Shown: positions 20,836 to 33,800 of the stretch, in pieces | Position numbering within the stretch: position 1 is the stretch's first letter | Layout: the number at the start of each line of letters is the position of its first letter | Source: Scolanthus callimorphus | Taxonomy: Eukaryota > Cnidaria > Anthozoa > Actiniaria > Edwardsiidae | NCBI GenBank assembly: GCA_033964015.1 | Contig: JAWWUD010000052.1 | Location: forward strand, 682,001-746,000 | Direction: 5' to 3' | DNA: 64,000 nt | The notes under the pieces: generated by a model | What the model saw: only the letters and a program-made list of their open reading frames with translations | Told to the model about the DNA's origin: nothing | The model's database searches: none | Position numbers and translations under genes: made by a program

Positions 20836-21350
20836 GCCACCAGAGCCTCCCATGTTAAGTGACGAGCCGGGGAGCTCTGGGTACGAGAATGCGTTCTTCG
20901 TCGGCAGCTAAGGGCCTGCTCACATGAGGCCATTCTCTTACCCAGAGCTCCCCGGCTCGTCTCCTTGCGGGGGAGGATCTGGTGACAGCCACTGACGCAT
21001 GCGCGAGATTTGATACAGAGCCGTTGAGAGAAAGATCTTTCTGCGCATGCACCAACGTTCAAAACCAGCCAATCAGCAAAGGTCCTCAAATGGATGTCAC
21101 CAGAGCCTCCCCTGCAAGCAGGATATCTCGAGGTGCGCGTGCATCGCGCATGCGTATGGCCACAACACCGAGATATGTCGGTGTCATTCTCGTACCCAGA
21201 GCTCCCCGGCTCGAATGGTCGCGGGGAGGCTCTGGGGACATCCAATTGAGAGCCTTCACTGATTGGCTGATTTTTAACGCTGGGGCATGCGCAGAAAGTT
21301 GTATCTCTGACCGGCTCTATCAAAACTTCCGCATGCCAATGGCTGTCACC
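20836..21350. mobile_element. Cluster of three broken 221-bp family MITEs
   Basis: Piece 1 (20836-20891) retains only the right end. Piece 2 (20934-21120) has a left end with TACCCAGAGCTCCCCGGCTC and an interior with GACGCATGCGCGAG, but its right end is cut off after CACCAGAGCCTCCCCTGC. Piece 3 (21186-21350) starts CATTCTCGTACCCAGAGC and loses its right end after GTCACCAGAGG. The cluster produces spurious open frames on both strands. Confidence 0.75.
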
Positions 21351-21399
21351 AGAGGAAGTCACTATATCCCAATGGTTGAAAGAACTTGGGTCTAACCTT

Positions 21400-22078
21400 A
21401 CCAAACTTCACCATTTTCTAAACCTCAGCAAAGCAATCCCCAAATGCAGAAACACTTCAACAAATGAACAGCAAAATATTTATTGCTCATTTGGATCAGA
21501 ATCTGAAAACACAATAATCTACAAAATATTTTTTCATTCTAAATTAGCTCAGACTGAGACATTGCCGCCCTTTTATTAAAAAAAAAATAACAAAATAACA
21601 TAATATAATAAATATTTCGCCTCGTTGCTCACTCCCGCCGGCTCCGGTTATTTTGAATATTTTTACATGAACGCTAAGCATGCATAGATATTTTGTACAA
21701 AAATAATTAAATGGATGAGTTTGAAATTTACATTAAGGGGTCTATTTTCAACACGCAACTTTCACTTTGAATACAATCCCGAACTTTGATTTATCACTTT
21801 GATTAGATTGCTTATCAAAATCAGAATGATAATCTAACGAATACATTCAATTATCAACCAATTTGGAAATAAACAATCCCTCGATATATGTAACTGAAAG
21901 TTATGAACTAAAAAAATGAAATTAATTTTGAAAAAGCTGCTGACAGTAAATAAGGATGCACGATGAATTAAATTCAATAATTCTTGAGAATTTGTCAGCT
22001 CAAAACTAGACTGCAAGATGTAGACTACTGGTACTAGATAGTTCTGCAAGAGAAAAATGCCACAGCTCAAAAAATGAT
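21400..22078. other. Intergenic 3' flank of phosphonatase
   Basis: This AT-rich region lies downstream of the phosphonatase stop codon. A minus-strand AATAAA signal reads as TTTATT on the plus strand at about 21569-21574. It lies ~505 bp past the stop and is a candidate polyadenylation site. No other gene is seen. Confidence 0.4.
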
Positions 22079-25000
22079 TCAAGGCTTCTCTCCAGCAGCA
22101 AGGCGGCGATTGATGTCATCAATGACAGGTGGCAGGTCTGTTATGGAGTCGATGACGTAATGTGCCCCAGCATTGGACAGAATCTCATATGACCTCGCCA
22201 TCTTGCGCTCATAGTCTTCTTCAGAGAGGTCAGCAATCTCAGCTTCATTTAGTGCAACATAGTTACCCTAGAAATTGAAAGCAACTGTCATCAGCATCTA
22301 TAGATACTAGCAATAAAAGTTATAATAGAAATGATGTTAATTACATGATCTGGTAATTTTGTACTATAATGATCAAGGCCCTTACTCTGGCAAAGAGGCC
22401 ATCTGCATACTCAAGCCAAACATTCCATTCTGATGACGTATTTTGACTCAGATCCAGCCAAAAGAATACATGGCCAGTTAAACTTTTTTGCAGCTTTTTT
22501 TCCCCACCATATTTTATCATGAATTGCTCACTATTACATGCTAGTCAAAACTGGCCACATCATAATTTTGATCAGATCTGGGTCAAAATATGTCATCAGT
22601 ATGGAATGTTTGGCTTGTGCAAGCAGATGCCTCTTTGCAGGAGTCTCTTTTAGCAAGCACTAGGTGTTGGCTTCTGCAGCCTGACCATAAATGTACAAAT
22701 AGTCCAAGTTTCGTTGTCATATTTGCATTCTCTTACAATTAGCCTAGAGCTGGATATATTACTTTCCTGGGTCCATACACTCACCGTTTTTGCCAGTCCA
22801 ACACTCCAGCACCCGGCAGAAGTTCCTTCCCGTACACCATCTGCAGTGTCGTCAACCTTAACAATGGCCTCAATTGGATTGACATCTAATCTAATGGCAT
22901 TTAGCCACACCATATAAGGATGCGGTCGGGCCTGAGGAACCTCATCTGCAGCCACATAACAGTCTGGGACATAACCATGTTTGGCGGCAGTTGCCTTGAG
23001 GACATCAACCATAGCTGATGTGAAACCAGTTGTTGAGCCAATCTGAAAATAAAAGAGATACATGTAGAACATTGTTAGAAGTGTTAAACCAAAATTACCA
23101 TCACACAAGTACAGGGAGACTGGGAGTTAAATTAACATCTAATTTCCCATGCAATCTATATTCCCATACCAGCTGTATTTTTTTTAATGTGTGGTTCCAA
23201 AAATACCCATAGCGTAACCACGACCCCTATATTTGACATTCTGTGGCTGGGAAATGGCTCTCCCATTAGGCATCACAGGCTTCAACAAATACTTGGCAAA
23301 ACATTTTCTGAAATAGATGTACATGTATATGCCTTAAATTCACTTTCCTCCCACACCATTTTTTCCTGATAGAAATGAGTCATACCTTTAAGCCAAACTC
23401 ATCTCTCAAGAAGTCAACTGTCTCTACAGCTCCTGTGATCATATGCGAGTAATCGTCCAACACAGCAATCTGCATTGGAACAAAATTCTGGAACATTCTC
23501 TCAACATCCTCTTCATTAGGGTAACTGCCAAACTTGTCAAACCACCTCCTGCGGACAGGCTCTATCTGGGTGATCTTTCGAATGTGGACCTTCTTGTGGG
23601 CTCCCATGGGTTCACGTGCCTCCTCCATCGAAATAGGGACCCCTTCCTGCTTGAAAACCTCAATAAAGACCACAGCCGGGGAGTATACACCGCAGTCCAA
23701 AACTGTGCCAGCCCAGTCAAGAACAGCAGCCTTTAACTTGCCTTGATACTTACGGACCATGCGGTATTCAGATCTTGCATTTGTTAGCAATGTGCCTAGA
23801 AGAAACTTCGTTAAGTACCAAAAAAGAAAGAGAGAAAATAAAAAAAGGAAAAATTAATCCCCAGGTAGAAGGAATCTAGGGAAACAATTGAAAGTAATGG
23901 CGTTGCTTTATTATTTTGGGAGAAAAACAAAACAATTTTGAAAGCAAACGAACAAAAAGCACTAAATTCCAAACTAAAAATAAATATTACTCGAATTGCG
24001 AAGCAATTTTCGCGCCTTTAAAGCAAACCGCTGTTTCAATTTTCACAGGCTCAAGTACAGTATTTATGAAAAAAAGTTTTCCGAGACAAAAAAATATCGA
24101 CCAACGCAAGGGCTGTTGATTAAAATGGTGTTGCTCGTGGTTAAAGGTCTTTTTCTAAAACTCGTCTATGTACACACGCTGTTACCGGTTTAATGACCGG
24201 ATTTTGCAGTTTGGCGAGCTTCCAATAAAATCAGATGCGTTTTGAAGTCACGCGCTGTAGAAAACAAAGCGCCTGGAGCGATCCTTTACTTTGCATTTAT
24301 AATAATTACGACAAAAATTCTAACACCGAGAATAAACAACAAAGAAAGACACTAGATTCTCTACGATGCTGAACTGCTGAAGGAGACAGTATGCAATAGT
24401 TGTAACTGAAAAAAAAAGTTTGGTGGATACTTGTTTCTACGAATACTTTTGTTGATACTACGATTTTCGTCGCGGAAATATATTCAGTCCCGAAAATTAC
24501 TCGATTTAATGTAAGCAACAAATATCAAAACTAAATGCCTCTTCACTAAATAACACTTCAACGTTTTTGCAAAAGAGATTCGGCAGAGAGCTGCTGCTAT
24601 ATTTTATCAACCTCGTTGTTGATTATGAACGCGCGAGTTTCCGCAAAGCGATCGGCGCAAAATACTCTACAATCGGATAGTTAAAAAAGCGGAAATTCAA
24701 AATTTATTCCGCTCAGACTTCTAAATGTTCTGTCTATACCAAAGGGTATAATTTTGAAGGAACAAGGCATTTTGTTGTAAGACTTTCGAGAAAGCGCAAA
24801 TAAAAATAATTCCAACCGCGAACAATGATTTCGTTCTGTCCTGCTGCGTCGATCATGCGTCATGACCAGTATCGGATGAACAAAAAACTTGCTAGAAACA
24901 ACAATTGTGCCACAAACAACAATTATTGAGACGAGATTACGCAGTAGTGAAGCTCAACATTTACCATAAACAGAAGCTTACCTTGAACAAGACTCATTTT

Positions 25001-25132
25001 CTTTCCCGACGAAGAGACGCTCGAATCATCTCTAGGTTTTGTTTGTGCTCCGCGCGTTAAAATCTCGCTCGCGGCGAGTACAGGTCTGACTTTTGTCGCT
25101 AGGGACGATAATCTTCCAGCTTTTGAGAGCAT
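22079..25132 (-). CDS. Phosphonoacetaldehyde hydrolase, mitochondrial-type leader
   Basis: This is a HAD-superfamily phosphonatase (PhnX family), which cleaves the C-P bond of phosphonoacetaldehyde to acetaldehyde and phosphate, the second step in 2-aminoethylphosphonate breakdown. Four coding exons join in phase: 25132-24982, 23795-23386, 23042-22785 and 22267-22079 (335 aa). Visible motifs are the nucleophile loop [11 protein letters not shown] (Asp77), the cap-domain Schiff-base lysine in [14 protein letters not shown] (Lys118 aligned to the bacterial catalytic Lys), [12 protein letters not shown], and the Mg loop [13 protein letters not shown] followed by GCWSVGL. Bacterial PhnX is about 265 aa. 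The extra ~65 residues are at the N-terminus, start [17 protein letters not shown] and are basic, Ser-rich and acid-free, as in mitochondrial presequences. Met46 could start a leaderless form. The transaminase partner (PhnW) is not in the window. Confidence 0.93.
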
Positions 25133-26500
25133 TTTGGCAAAAATAACTCGCTTCGAAGCAGCTGCAATCGACGGAAGGGCAATAAAGGAATAGATAGAAA
25201 CACAGAACCGCGGGATCACTGGATTCAAGCGCGTTTGAGTTCGGAGTGCGATGTTTTTATACGAGCGTTTGATGTCACATGACCACCGGAAGTTGTATAC
25301 AACACACATACGCACGTGAGCAACACGAGTAAAAGACCCGCTCATGAATAATGCTTAAACTAGACATATACTTTTCCTTTAGTCTTTGTCCTTGGTATAA
25401 AGTTTCTAAGGAATGCTCCTCAATTCATGTATCGGCATCTTTTAGGGGCATATGAAAAGAGAACCATTTGCTTCTTTGCAAATAAGTTAATGGGCCGTGA
25501 CGACCGTGACTTTTTCGGCGTGACCGCCCACGTGAAATTACTAGAAAATGCAAAATAGTTTTATACACCCTCTTGGTCCCCTGGGTAAACGTGAATGGCT
25601 GTTTTGACTGTTTTATACATAACATAAAGTTGCGTTACCAAAGTTGTTTTCGTTTTGTTGAATGAATTCCAATCATATAAAAAGACAATATTAATAGACT
25701 AAAAGCAAATTCTCCGGCTCCCAAGCCGAAATGATCTCATTTGGTTTTGTTTACAATCAACACAGCGCTAGAACGCCGCTGTTATGTTGTTGTACAACAA
25801 TAAGCCCCTTCTATACGAGCTTTATGATAGCACAAGAAAGAACTCTCAAATTAAGAACATTTTTTTCCGAGGCTCGCGGTGGGAAAGCTTCAGAACCGGA
25901 AATTTCGGCACTTCCTCTGGTAGCGACAGGTCACGTTTCCTTCACGTGCAAAACCCAACCCGGATTTTTAAGTGATCTTTCTTGAACTTCTGCCAAAATG
26001 CTCTCATAACTAGCTGGTGGTGTATGTCAGTTGTGTCTGAACGCGACCAGAGCCTGCATGCAATCGGTGTCAAGTGTCAATAATTGGAGGCCACCTCACC
26101 CGCGCGCTTGGGAAACACCGACTAGATTTAGCCGTACGGATTAGGTTGGGTTCCATCACTTGAGATCTGGGCTAAATTGTCGAATTGCTTTACAATCGCA
26201 AAATAATTTTAATTGAAAAAAAAAGTCGAGCTTTGGAGTCCAATCAGCCCGTCTTTGTTTAGAGTTTTAGGCGGAGTTTTCCTGAAAACCCTAAACAAAA
26301 GCCTCATTCGCTCTGTGATATAATTAGCCCTGTTTGAGGCGGTGTGCGGGTACCGGTAAAAGGACTAGTGTCTGAAGACGCACCCATTCATTATTCTTGC
26401 AATGCCATTGCATGACACAGAGGAAGCATTGATGTGCGACTCTATTTAAATTGTTTCCTCTGGGGCGAGCCCAAGTTGTAGCTGGTTGTGCTTTCTCCTA
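25133..26500. other. Intergenic, upstream of phosphonatase
   Basis: The promoter of the phosphonatase must lie in the right-hand neighbourhood of 25132. The open frame continues upstream to 25345, but a leader starting at 25132 fits a mitochondrial presequence better. Beyond this I see no gene, RNA or clear repeat up to 26500. Confidence 0.4.
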
Positions 26501-26814
26501 ATGTGTGATCACATAATTTTCTGAAGAAACCCATTCATGGGAAAAGTGTTTGGCATCCATGTGTTTTCCCATGGGAAAGCGGAACGCTTCCCGCCATTCT
26601 TGCTCGATGTGAAATTGAGCTTTTCCCATGGGTTTCTGTAGTAATTGCACGGGGAAACGCGCCAGTGAGCATGCCGAGGGTAGATCCTTTTAGCGACTAA
26701 AATGCAGATGCACAAGGATCTGCTCCGTAAAATATATGTTCCGAAACACCGGATTTTTTTGGCAAGAAGGTTGATGGAAAAGTTTTCAAACGAGTGTTCT
26801 GCTTGGAAAATTGT

Positions 26815-27135
26815 TTTACCATCGTAAGCATTGCTACGCGACCTCAAAATTCGCTGTTGCGATTGGCGATTAAGTGCAAGATTGTAATGCCAATTTTCTT
26901 GAACCAGAAAGTTAATAATTCTGGGCAAGGAAGCCAAAGGATAGTGAATTTTGAGGTCGCGTAGCAATGCATACGGTGGTAAAATCATTTTAGCTGATTT
27001 TGCATGTCAATGTCGACCCACTAAGTAGACGAATCTTGCAAGCGTTTTGGTTTGATTGACAGCTAAAAATCGCCAATAGCCCATTACAATAACATTGAAT
27101 TTTGAGGTCGCGTAGCAATGCATACAGTGGTAAGT
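26815..27135. mobile_element. GCTACGCGACCTCAAAA inverted-repeat element (copy 1)
   Basis: The left arm has GCATTGCTACGCGACCTCAA and AATTCGCTGTTGCGATTGGCGA. Inverted arms (TTGAGGTCGCGTAGCAATGC) occur twice, at about 26950-26970 and 27100-27120. A second copy lies at 30121-30409 inside STPG2. Non-coding and non-autonomous. Confidence 0.75.
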
Positions 27136-27299
27136 TATACCTGGAAAAAAAATGTTCTGTTTGCGAAATTTCTGTGGCGTTCCCGTGTTACTGGGAAAAT
27201 GCTGATTGTGCTTGGGAAAGAGCACGGGACTTCAATAGGCCTTTGCCTGCGTAGCCTTGGTCATGTTATTTTTAGAAGTAGGGAAATATGGTAATTCGC

Positions 27300-27545
27300 T
27301 TTTGTCACGGCGCCGCCATTTTGTTTCCAGAATGACGCCAGTGGCGCCGTTGAGACCCAGCACAATTCAGCTTACGAGCTGCAAGTCTTGGGAGTCGGTC
27401 TCACACATTTACATTTATAAATCCCAGCATCAGGCTTCGCTTTCCAACATGAGCACAACCCACGCCCTGCTTGGCCTCATTTCCATACTGAATAAATCGG
27501 CTGAAAAATTCAAGATGACGCTTGTGCGACAAAGGCGAATAGAAT
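27300..27545. repeat. Dispersed repeat, second copy
   Basis: This is the inverse-orientation partner of 13078-13330, sharing the blocks GAATAAATCGGCTGAAAAAT, ATGAGCAAAACC-like sequence and the CTTGTGYGA end. It lies between the phosphonatase and the 3' end of STPG2. The 102-codon frame here is not supported as a gene. Confidence 0.6.
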
Positions 27546-27818
27546 TGAGGCCCGACTTAAGGTGACAAGTAATAATAAAGACCTTTCAACAGACAGTATA
27601 AATATTATTTCGTCTACCATGCGCTATATAATTCCATTTCTATATTCACAAAATATTGAAATATTCCAGCAGGACTGAAGAAGATATTCCCTGATCCTTT
27701 ATGAGAGACACCGTCTTTCACCGTCTCGTCGCTATAGGTTCAAATATTTGTACACATAAAAATTTACTTTTCGCCTATTAACTATGTACAGTGATGGTTT
27801 AAATTGGAACTGTGCACT

Positions 27819-30800
27819 CTATACGCCCAGTAGAAAAGCTTGTTTCGAAGGGGTTCTTCCTTCGAGGTCATCAAACGTCGGCGCAATTGGATTATTCAAC
27901 GTGGCGTTAAACGTCCCCTTCAATACGGTGTGGGCCTGGATCGGATTCAACTGAAAAGAAGATAGAATAAATATGTTCGTCAGTTCCTGCCAAATAATCT
28001 CGACTTCGTTTAGGGAAACATCGAGATTCTCGGGAAAACAAAACTTGCTGTTTCCTTTGGGAGCACTCATTAAGTGTATAATAGAGCAGATTTCGTATGA
28101 CTGTAAAAAGTGCCACGACACGGCGCGGTACTGTCGCGGTGGCGGTACCGAACCTGGCCTGCTGTAGATACCGAATGAAATCACTTAGTCGCGGCGTGGT
28201 CACGGAGCGGTACAACTTTGCCGCGGAAAATTTTCAGAGTCATACGAAATCTGCTCTATTTCAGGGTTACTGCGATTTTGGCTTCCGTCAATCAAACCTT
28301 TGTGTTTTGAAGCCTATCTTGACCGATCAGTTCACAAGATCTGTCAAAGCGTCCGTGAAATCACCCAGAGTTGTTCACTCGTTTGAGTTACGGAAGCCAA
28401 ACTGCGGTTTGTTGGTCGCTGTAGAGTTCGCAGATTTTTGAAAATCCCAGTAAATTCAGTGATTGCAACTCACCTCATATGCGCCGGGTCCTGGCACCTC
28501 ATTCTTCTGTTTTTTGAACCGACTATCCCTGGTTACCATTAGCCCCCCTCGACCTCCCTTGCGATTCACCTCGTAATGTCCCGGGCCTACAATAAAATAG
28601 ATCGGGCATTCAGTGATGGAGTTACCACGGGGAATTCCTGCAGAAACCCATCCATGGGAAAAGCTGCATTTCCCAAGGCACGCGCATGGCAGGGCCCGAC
28701 ATGAACTTTTTTCGCTAGGTGCCATTGGCGGCCAATTCAAAAAAATTTAGTCGCCAAAAAGCAATATTTAGTCGCCACATAGGTGTGGATGTCAACGGAA
28801 ATTAGAAGGATGGGGTGCCATTGGCGACCAATTCAAAAAAAAATTAGTCGCCAAAAAGCAATATTTAGTCGCCACGTAAGCGTGGATGTCAGCGGAAATT
28901 AGAAGGATGGGGTGCCACTGGCGACCGATTCAAAAAATTTAGTCGCCAAAAAGCAATATTTAGTCGCCACGTAAGCGTGGATGTCAACGGAAATTAGAAG
29001 GATGGGGTGCCACTGGCGACCAATTCAAAAAAATTTAGTCGCCAAAAAGCAATATTTAGTCGCCACATAGGCGTGGATGTCAACGGAAATTAGAAGGATG
29101 GGGTGCCATTTGGCGACCAATTAAAAAAAATTTAGTCGCCAAAAAGCAATATTTAGTCGCCACGTAGGTGTGGATGTCAACGGAAATTAGAAGGATGGGG
29201 TGCCATTTGGCGACCAATTCAAAAAAAATTTAGTCGCCAAAAAGCAATATTTAGTCGCCACATAGGCGTGGATGTCAACGGAAATTAGAAGGATGGGGCG
29301 CCATTTGGCGACCAATTAAAAAAAATTTAGTCGCCAAAAAGCAATATTTAGTCGCCACATAGGCGTGGATGTCAACGGAAATTAGAAGGATGGGGTGCCA
29401 CTGGCGACCAATTCAAAAAAATTTAGTCACCAGAAAGCAATATTTAGTCGCCACGTAGGTGTGGATGTCAACGGAAATTAGAAGGATGGGGTGCCACTGG
29501 CGACCAATTCAAAAACATTTAGTCGCCAAAAAGCAATATTTAGTCGCCACATAGGTGTGGATGTCAGCGGAAATTAGAAGGATGGGGTGCCATTGCCGAC
29601 CAATTCAAAAAAATTTAGTCGCCAAAAAGCAATATTTAGTCGCCACGTAAGCGTGGATGTCAACGGAAATTAGAAGGATGGGGTGCCACTGGCGACCAAT
29701 TCAAAAAATTTAGTCGCCAAAAAGCAATATTTAGTCGCCACGTAAGCGTGGATGTCAACGGAAATTAGAAGGATGGGGTGCCACTGGCGACCAATTCAAA
29801 AAAATTTAGTCACCAGAAAGCAATATTTAGTCGCCACGTAGGTGTGGATGTCAATGGAAATTAGAAAGATGGGGTGCCATTGGCGACTAGCTTTAACATT
29901 TTGGTCGCAAAGTCCCCGAATTTAGTCGCCATTGGCGACCATATCAATGGTCGGAACGTCGGGTCCTGCAAGGGAAGTGTTCGGAATTCACATGTATAGC
30001 CATGGGAAATCAGAACACTTCAAATTCTTCTACAATGGGAATTTCAGCTTTTTTCATAGATGGGTTTCTGTAGAAATTCTCTGTGTTAGTGCTAAGGTTA
30101 AAAATAAGCCTAGATTCAATTCTTTTACCACTGTATGCATTGCTACGCGACCTTCAAAAATCACTGTTGCGATTGGCGATTTTACGCAAGAAAATTTTAA
30201 TATCAATTTTCTTGAACAGAGAGTTAAACATTCTAGGCAAGGAAGTCAAAGGATAGCTTAAAACTTTTTTGGTTGATTTTGCAATCAATATCGATCCAGT
30301 AAAGCAGCCGAATCCAGCGTTTTTTGGTTTGATTGACGGCTAAAAATCGCCAATCGCCCATCGCAACATTGAATTTTGAGGTCGCGTAGCAATGCATACA
30401 GTGGTAAGGCAGCCATACGTAAATTGGATCTTAGTGGTTTGATCGATGGCGGTGCTGCCTGTTGCGATCTCTGCTGATCGCAGTTTTTGTTTTGCAATCA
30501 TAAACAATAATACAATAAATAAAAATTTTATAGTGTCCCTAATTGGCTGTTAAGCTAAATAATCCTGACACTCTTACAAAAAATTTTTATTATTACTATT
30601 ATTTTCATTACTCCATAGTATATAGCCGCGAAGGTCGCAAAACCTTCCTGCTTACGTCGCAGAAATTCCTCGCCAAGCCAATGTTCCATAATCTACTGCT
30701 TATATTAAAAAACGGTCAAGCAGTATCAGTGAGATGTTAGATAGATTAAAATGGGAATCCCTTGAAGAGCGCAGGCTCACGCAGGACATAACCATGTTTT

Positions 30801-33800
30801 ATAAAATAAACACTGGTCTAGTTAGAATGCCTTTTCCTGACGATATTCTGCCTGCTCAGCCCGCCTACAACACCAGGGCCAGCATCCGCAATGAATACCA
30901 ACTATCCTGTCCTAACTCCACTGTAAACGTCCACAAGTTTTCTTTTTTTGTCAGGACTGTCCCACTTTGGAACAGTCTTCCTCAACGCGTTTTTCCTGAC
31001 CCCCCTTATGTGCCTGTATTTCAGTCAGGTCTCCCTGGTAAGCTAATCCGGTAATGGCAGTTATACGACATGCGCGCGCGACATTATTTGTATCGGTTAT
31101 TTCTTGTTCATTGTCGCGCGCTGGCACATGGTCGTCTACCACCCTTTGCCGGATTAGCTTGCTAGTGGCAATTATCTAAAAGTTAAAGTTATATGATAGA
31201 TAGTAAACAAGTTAACGAGCTGAATACCTGGATCTGCGTCTTCCACAGGGACTTTCCGTGAGTCAGAGAACCGTGACGCGGTCGAGTTAAACGCCCCCGT
31301 CTTCTTCGCATTCCTGTTCTTCTTTTGCGCGTATGGGTATAGCACGTGACCTAAAACGTTAATAATAACAGATAGGGGACTTTATTTAATGAACTAAACC
31401 GCAGTTGAACTTTAAGGGAGCGTGTCATAATACGCGCATGCTCCAGGAGCGATCACTGAATTATCAGCAAAACTAATAAAATCATCCTATCAGATAACTA
31501 TTTAACAATATGTAAAGCTAAAAACATGGTCGGATGGATTGAGAAGTAGCGAGATAGTATACGATTTGTTTTCGAGGTTTTTAGCCTTCGCTGGCCATCG
31601 TTACGGGACGATACTCCCCGGGGGGAGGGACTCCCCATATTTTCAGACGGGGGTGCTCGTCCTATCCCTTAGGGTATAAAATTGACAGAAGTGCTATCTC
31701 TTAGGGGTGTTTAAAATCAGTCCTATCCCTTAGGGGAGTCTCAGACCAATCCTTGCCCAGAAATATATTGGTACTGACACCAGAACCGATATTTACAAAG
31801 AAAACTTGGTTGAAAACCCTAAAATTTGCTATCTTTTAGGGGTAAATTCGGCGGTCGCCACGCCAAATTTGCTCTCTTTTAGGGGTAAATTTTCTGTTTG
31901 CCACACCCATTTTGCTATCCCTTAGGGTCAAAATCAATTTTCCCGACGAGCACCCCCGTCTAAAATATTGCGAGAGGCGCATGATAGCTGCGCAGTTGCG
32001 TGACAAGCTCTCTTTGAATACATTGTGTCCGATGTGCGTGACACGTAGTCAAAAGTCTTTGCCGACCATTTAACTTTTGTTATGCGGTGAGAATTTTTTT
32101 TTCCAATATTAAGAAAGAAGGGTTTTAGTCACCATTTTGCTGTGCAGGAAATTTTTTTCGGGAGGGGGGGGGGGTGGTCTTTTTCAAGAAAGACCCCCCC
32201 CCCTCAAGAGTTAAATGGTCGGCCCCTAATGAGGTAACGATAAAAATGTCCTTTGGCGGATTTCAGATGAGCGTCGAAAACTAACCGCAAATACAAAACC
32301 ACTAGCCAATCAGAAGTGGAAGCCATTCAACAACATTAAACCAATGAGGAGGCGAAGTAAGTCACACTTGCGTTTTGCCATAACGTCAGCAATGGCACGC
32401 TTTGTTTTAGTTTTTTGGCTGAAAGACGAAATACTTTGCTCTCGACCAATAGGAGAACCGCTAGGAATTGTTTTCATAAAGGGTTGATTGTCGGCCCTAA
32501 TCCAATCTGTTACTAACCTTGCGTGCTATCATGGGATTTACCGACTTCGTAAGAACCTGGTGGAGGATTATCCTGAAGGGTAATAGAAAACATATTTAGT
32601 TGGACATTTTTGTTATTTTTATTTTTTTAAACATATATACTGACGAAGAATGTTTCCATTGATTTCGAAAATGACATCAGATAAGCTATGGACAATTGAA
32701 TATGGTCTCAAAACCTATGTTACAGAGCCTGACCACTGAGTTAGACAAACAGACAAACTAACCACCAACAGGGCAGACAAATACTATAGAAAGCAAACAT
32801 ACAGACAGGGACCACACAGACAGACATGTGTCAGACAAACAGACATGTGTCAGACAAATAGACAGGTGTCAGTCAGATAAACAGACATGTGTCAGACAAA
32901 CAGACAGGTGTCAGACAAACATACATGTGTCAGACAAACAGACAGGTGTCAGACAGACAGACATGTATTAGGCAAACAGACAGGTGTCAGACAGGCGTCA
33001 GTCAGACATACAGACATGTGTCAGACAAACAGACAGGTGTCAGACAGACATACATACAGGTGTCAGACAAACAGACAGGTGTCAGACAAACAGACAGGTG
33101 TCAGACAAACAGACAGGTGTCAGACAAACAGACAGGTGTCAGTCAGACATACAGACATGTGTCAGACAAATAGACAGGTGCCAGTCAGACAGACAGGTGT
33201 CAGACAGACAGACAGACAGACAGACATGTATCAGGCAAACAGACAGGTGTCAGTCAGACATACAGACAGGTGTCAGACAAACAGACATGTGTCAGACAGA
33301 CATGCAGACAGGTGTCAGACAGACAGACAGGTGTCAGACAGACATACAGACAGGTGTCAGACAAACAGACAGGTGTCAGTCATACAGACATGTGTCAGAC
33401 AGATAGACAGACAGACAGGTGTCAGACAGAGAGACAGTGTCAGACAAACAGAGAGTTCAGGCGGACAGCCAGACAAGGGCAGACAAACATTCATAATAAG
33501 AGACAGTCACCATACAGACAGTGAAACGCACGAAGCAATAAGCCAAAGAACGAACAAACGAGCAAACAACTTACTACGACCACTCCCGTAGGCGTATGTA
33601 GCCGTCCTGTGGCGGACCTGAATGTGGAGGACACTTGCGCCTCTTTCTTGAGTTTCTCAGCCGGGCTCATGTAATGGGCGGGGCCGGGCAGCTGGTCCTC
33701 GTGCCGTCTCGTCATGGGAGCGATTCTATGTGATGTGGAACCGAACGCACCTTTTCTTGTGCTCTCCAAACTTGAGGAAAAAGGGAAACGGTTGTTAGAA

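Noticed and set aside
20673..21404. 243-codon minus-strand frame
   Set aside because: It runs through three broken MITE copies and has no domain. The same family gives similar frames at 7827-8542 and 18117-18386.
28737..29935. Regularly spaced repeats resembling a CRISPR array
   Set aside because: The units are contiguous with no unique spacers, and the context is an animal intron. It is a minisatellite. The same applies to 48760-49890 and 51490-52370.
32887..33591. 234-residue Gln/Thr/Arg/Cys-rich frame
   Set aside because: It is entirely generated by the CAGACA satellite in an STPG2 intron; three forward frames are open at once.
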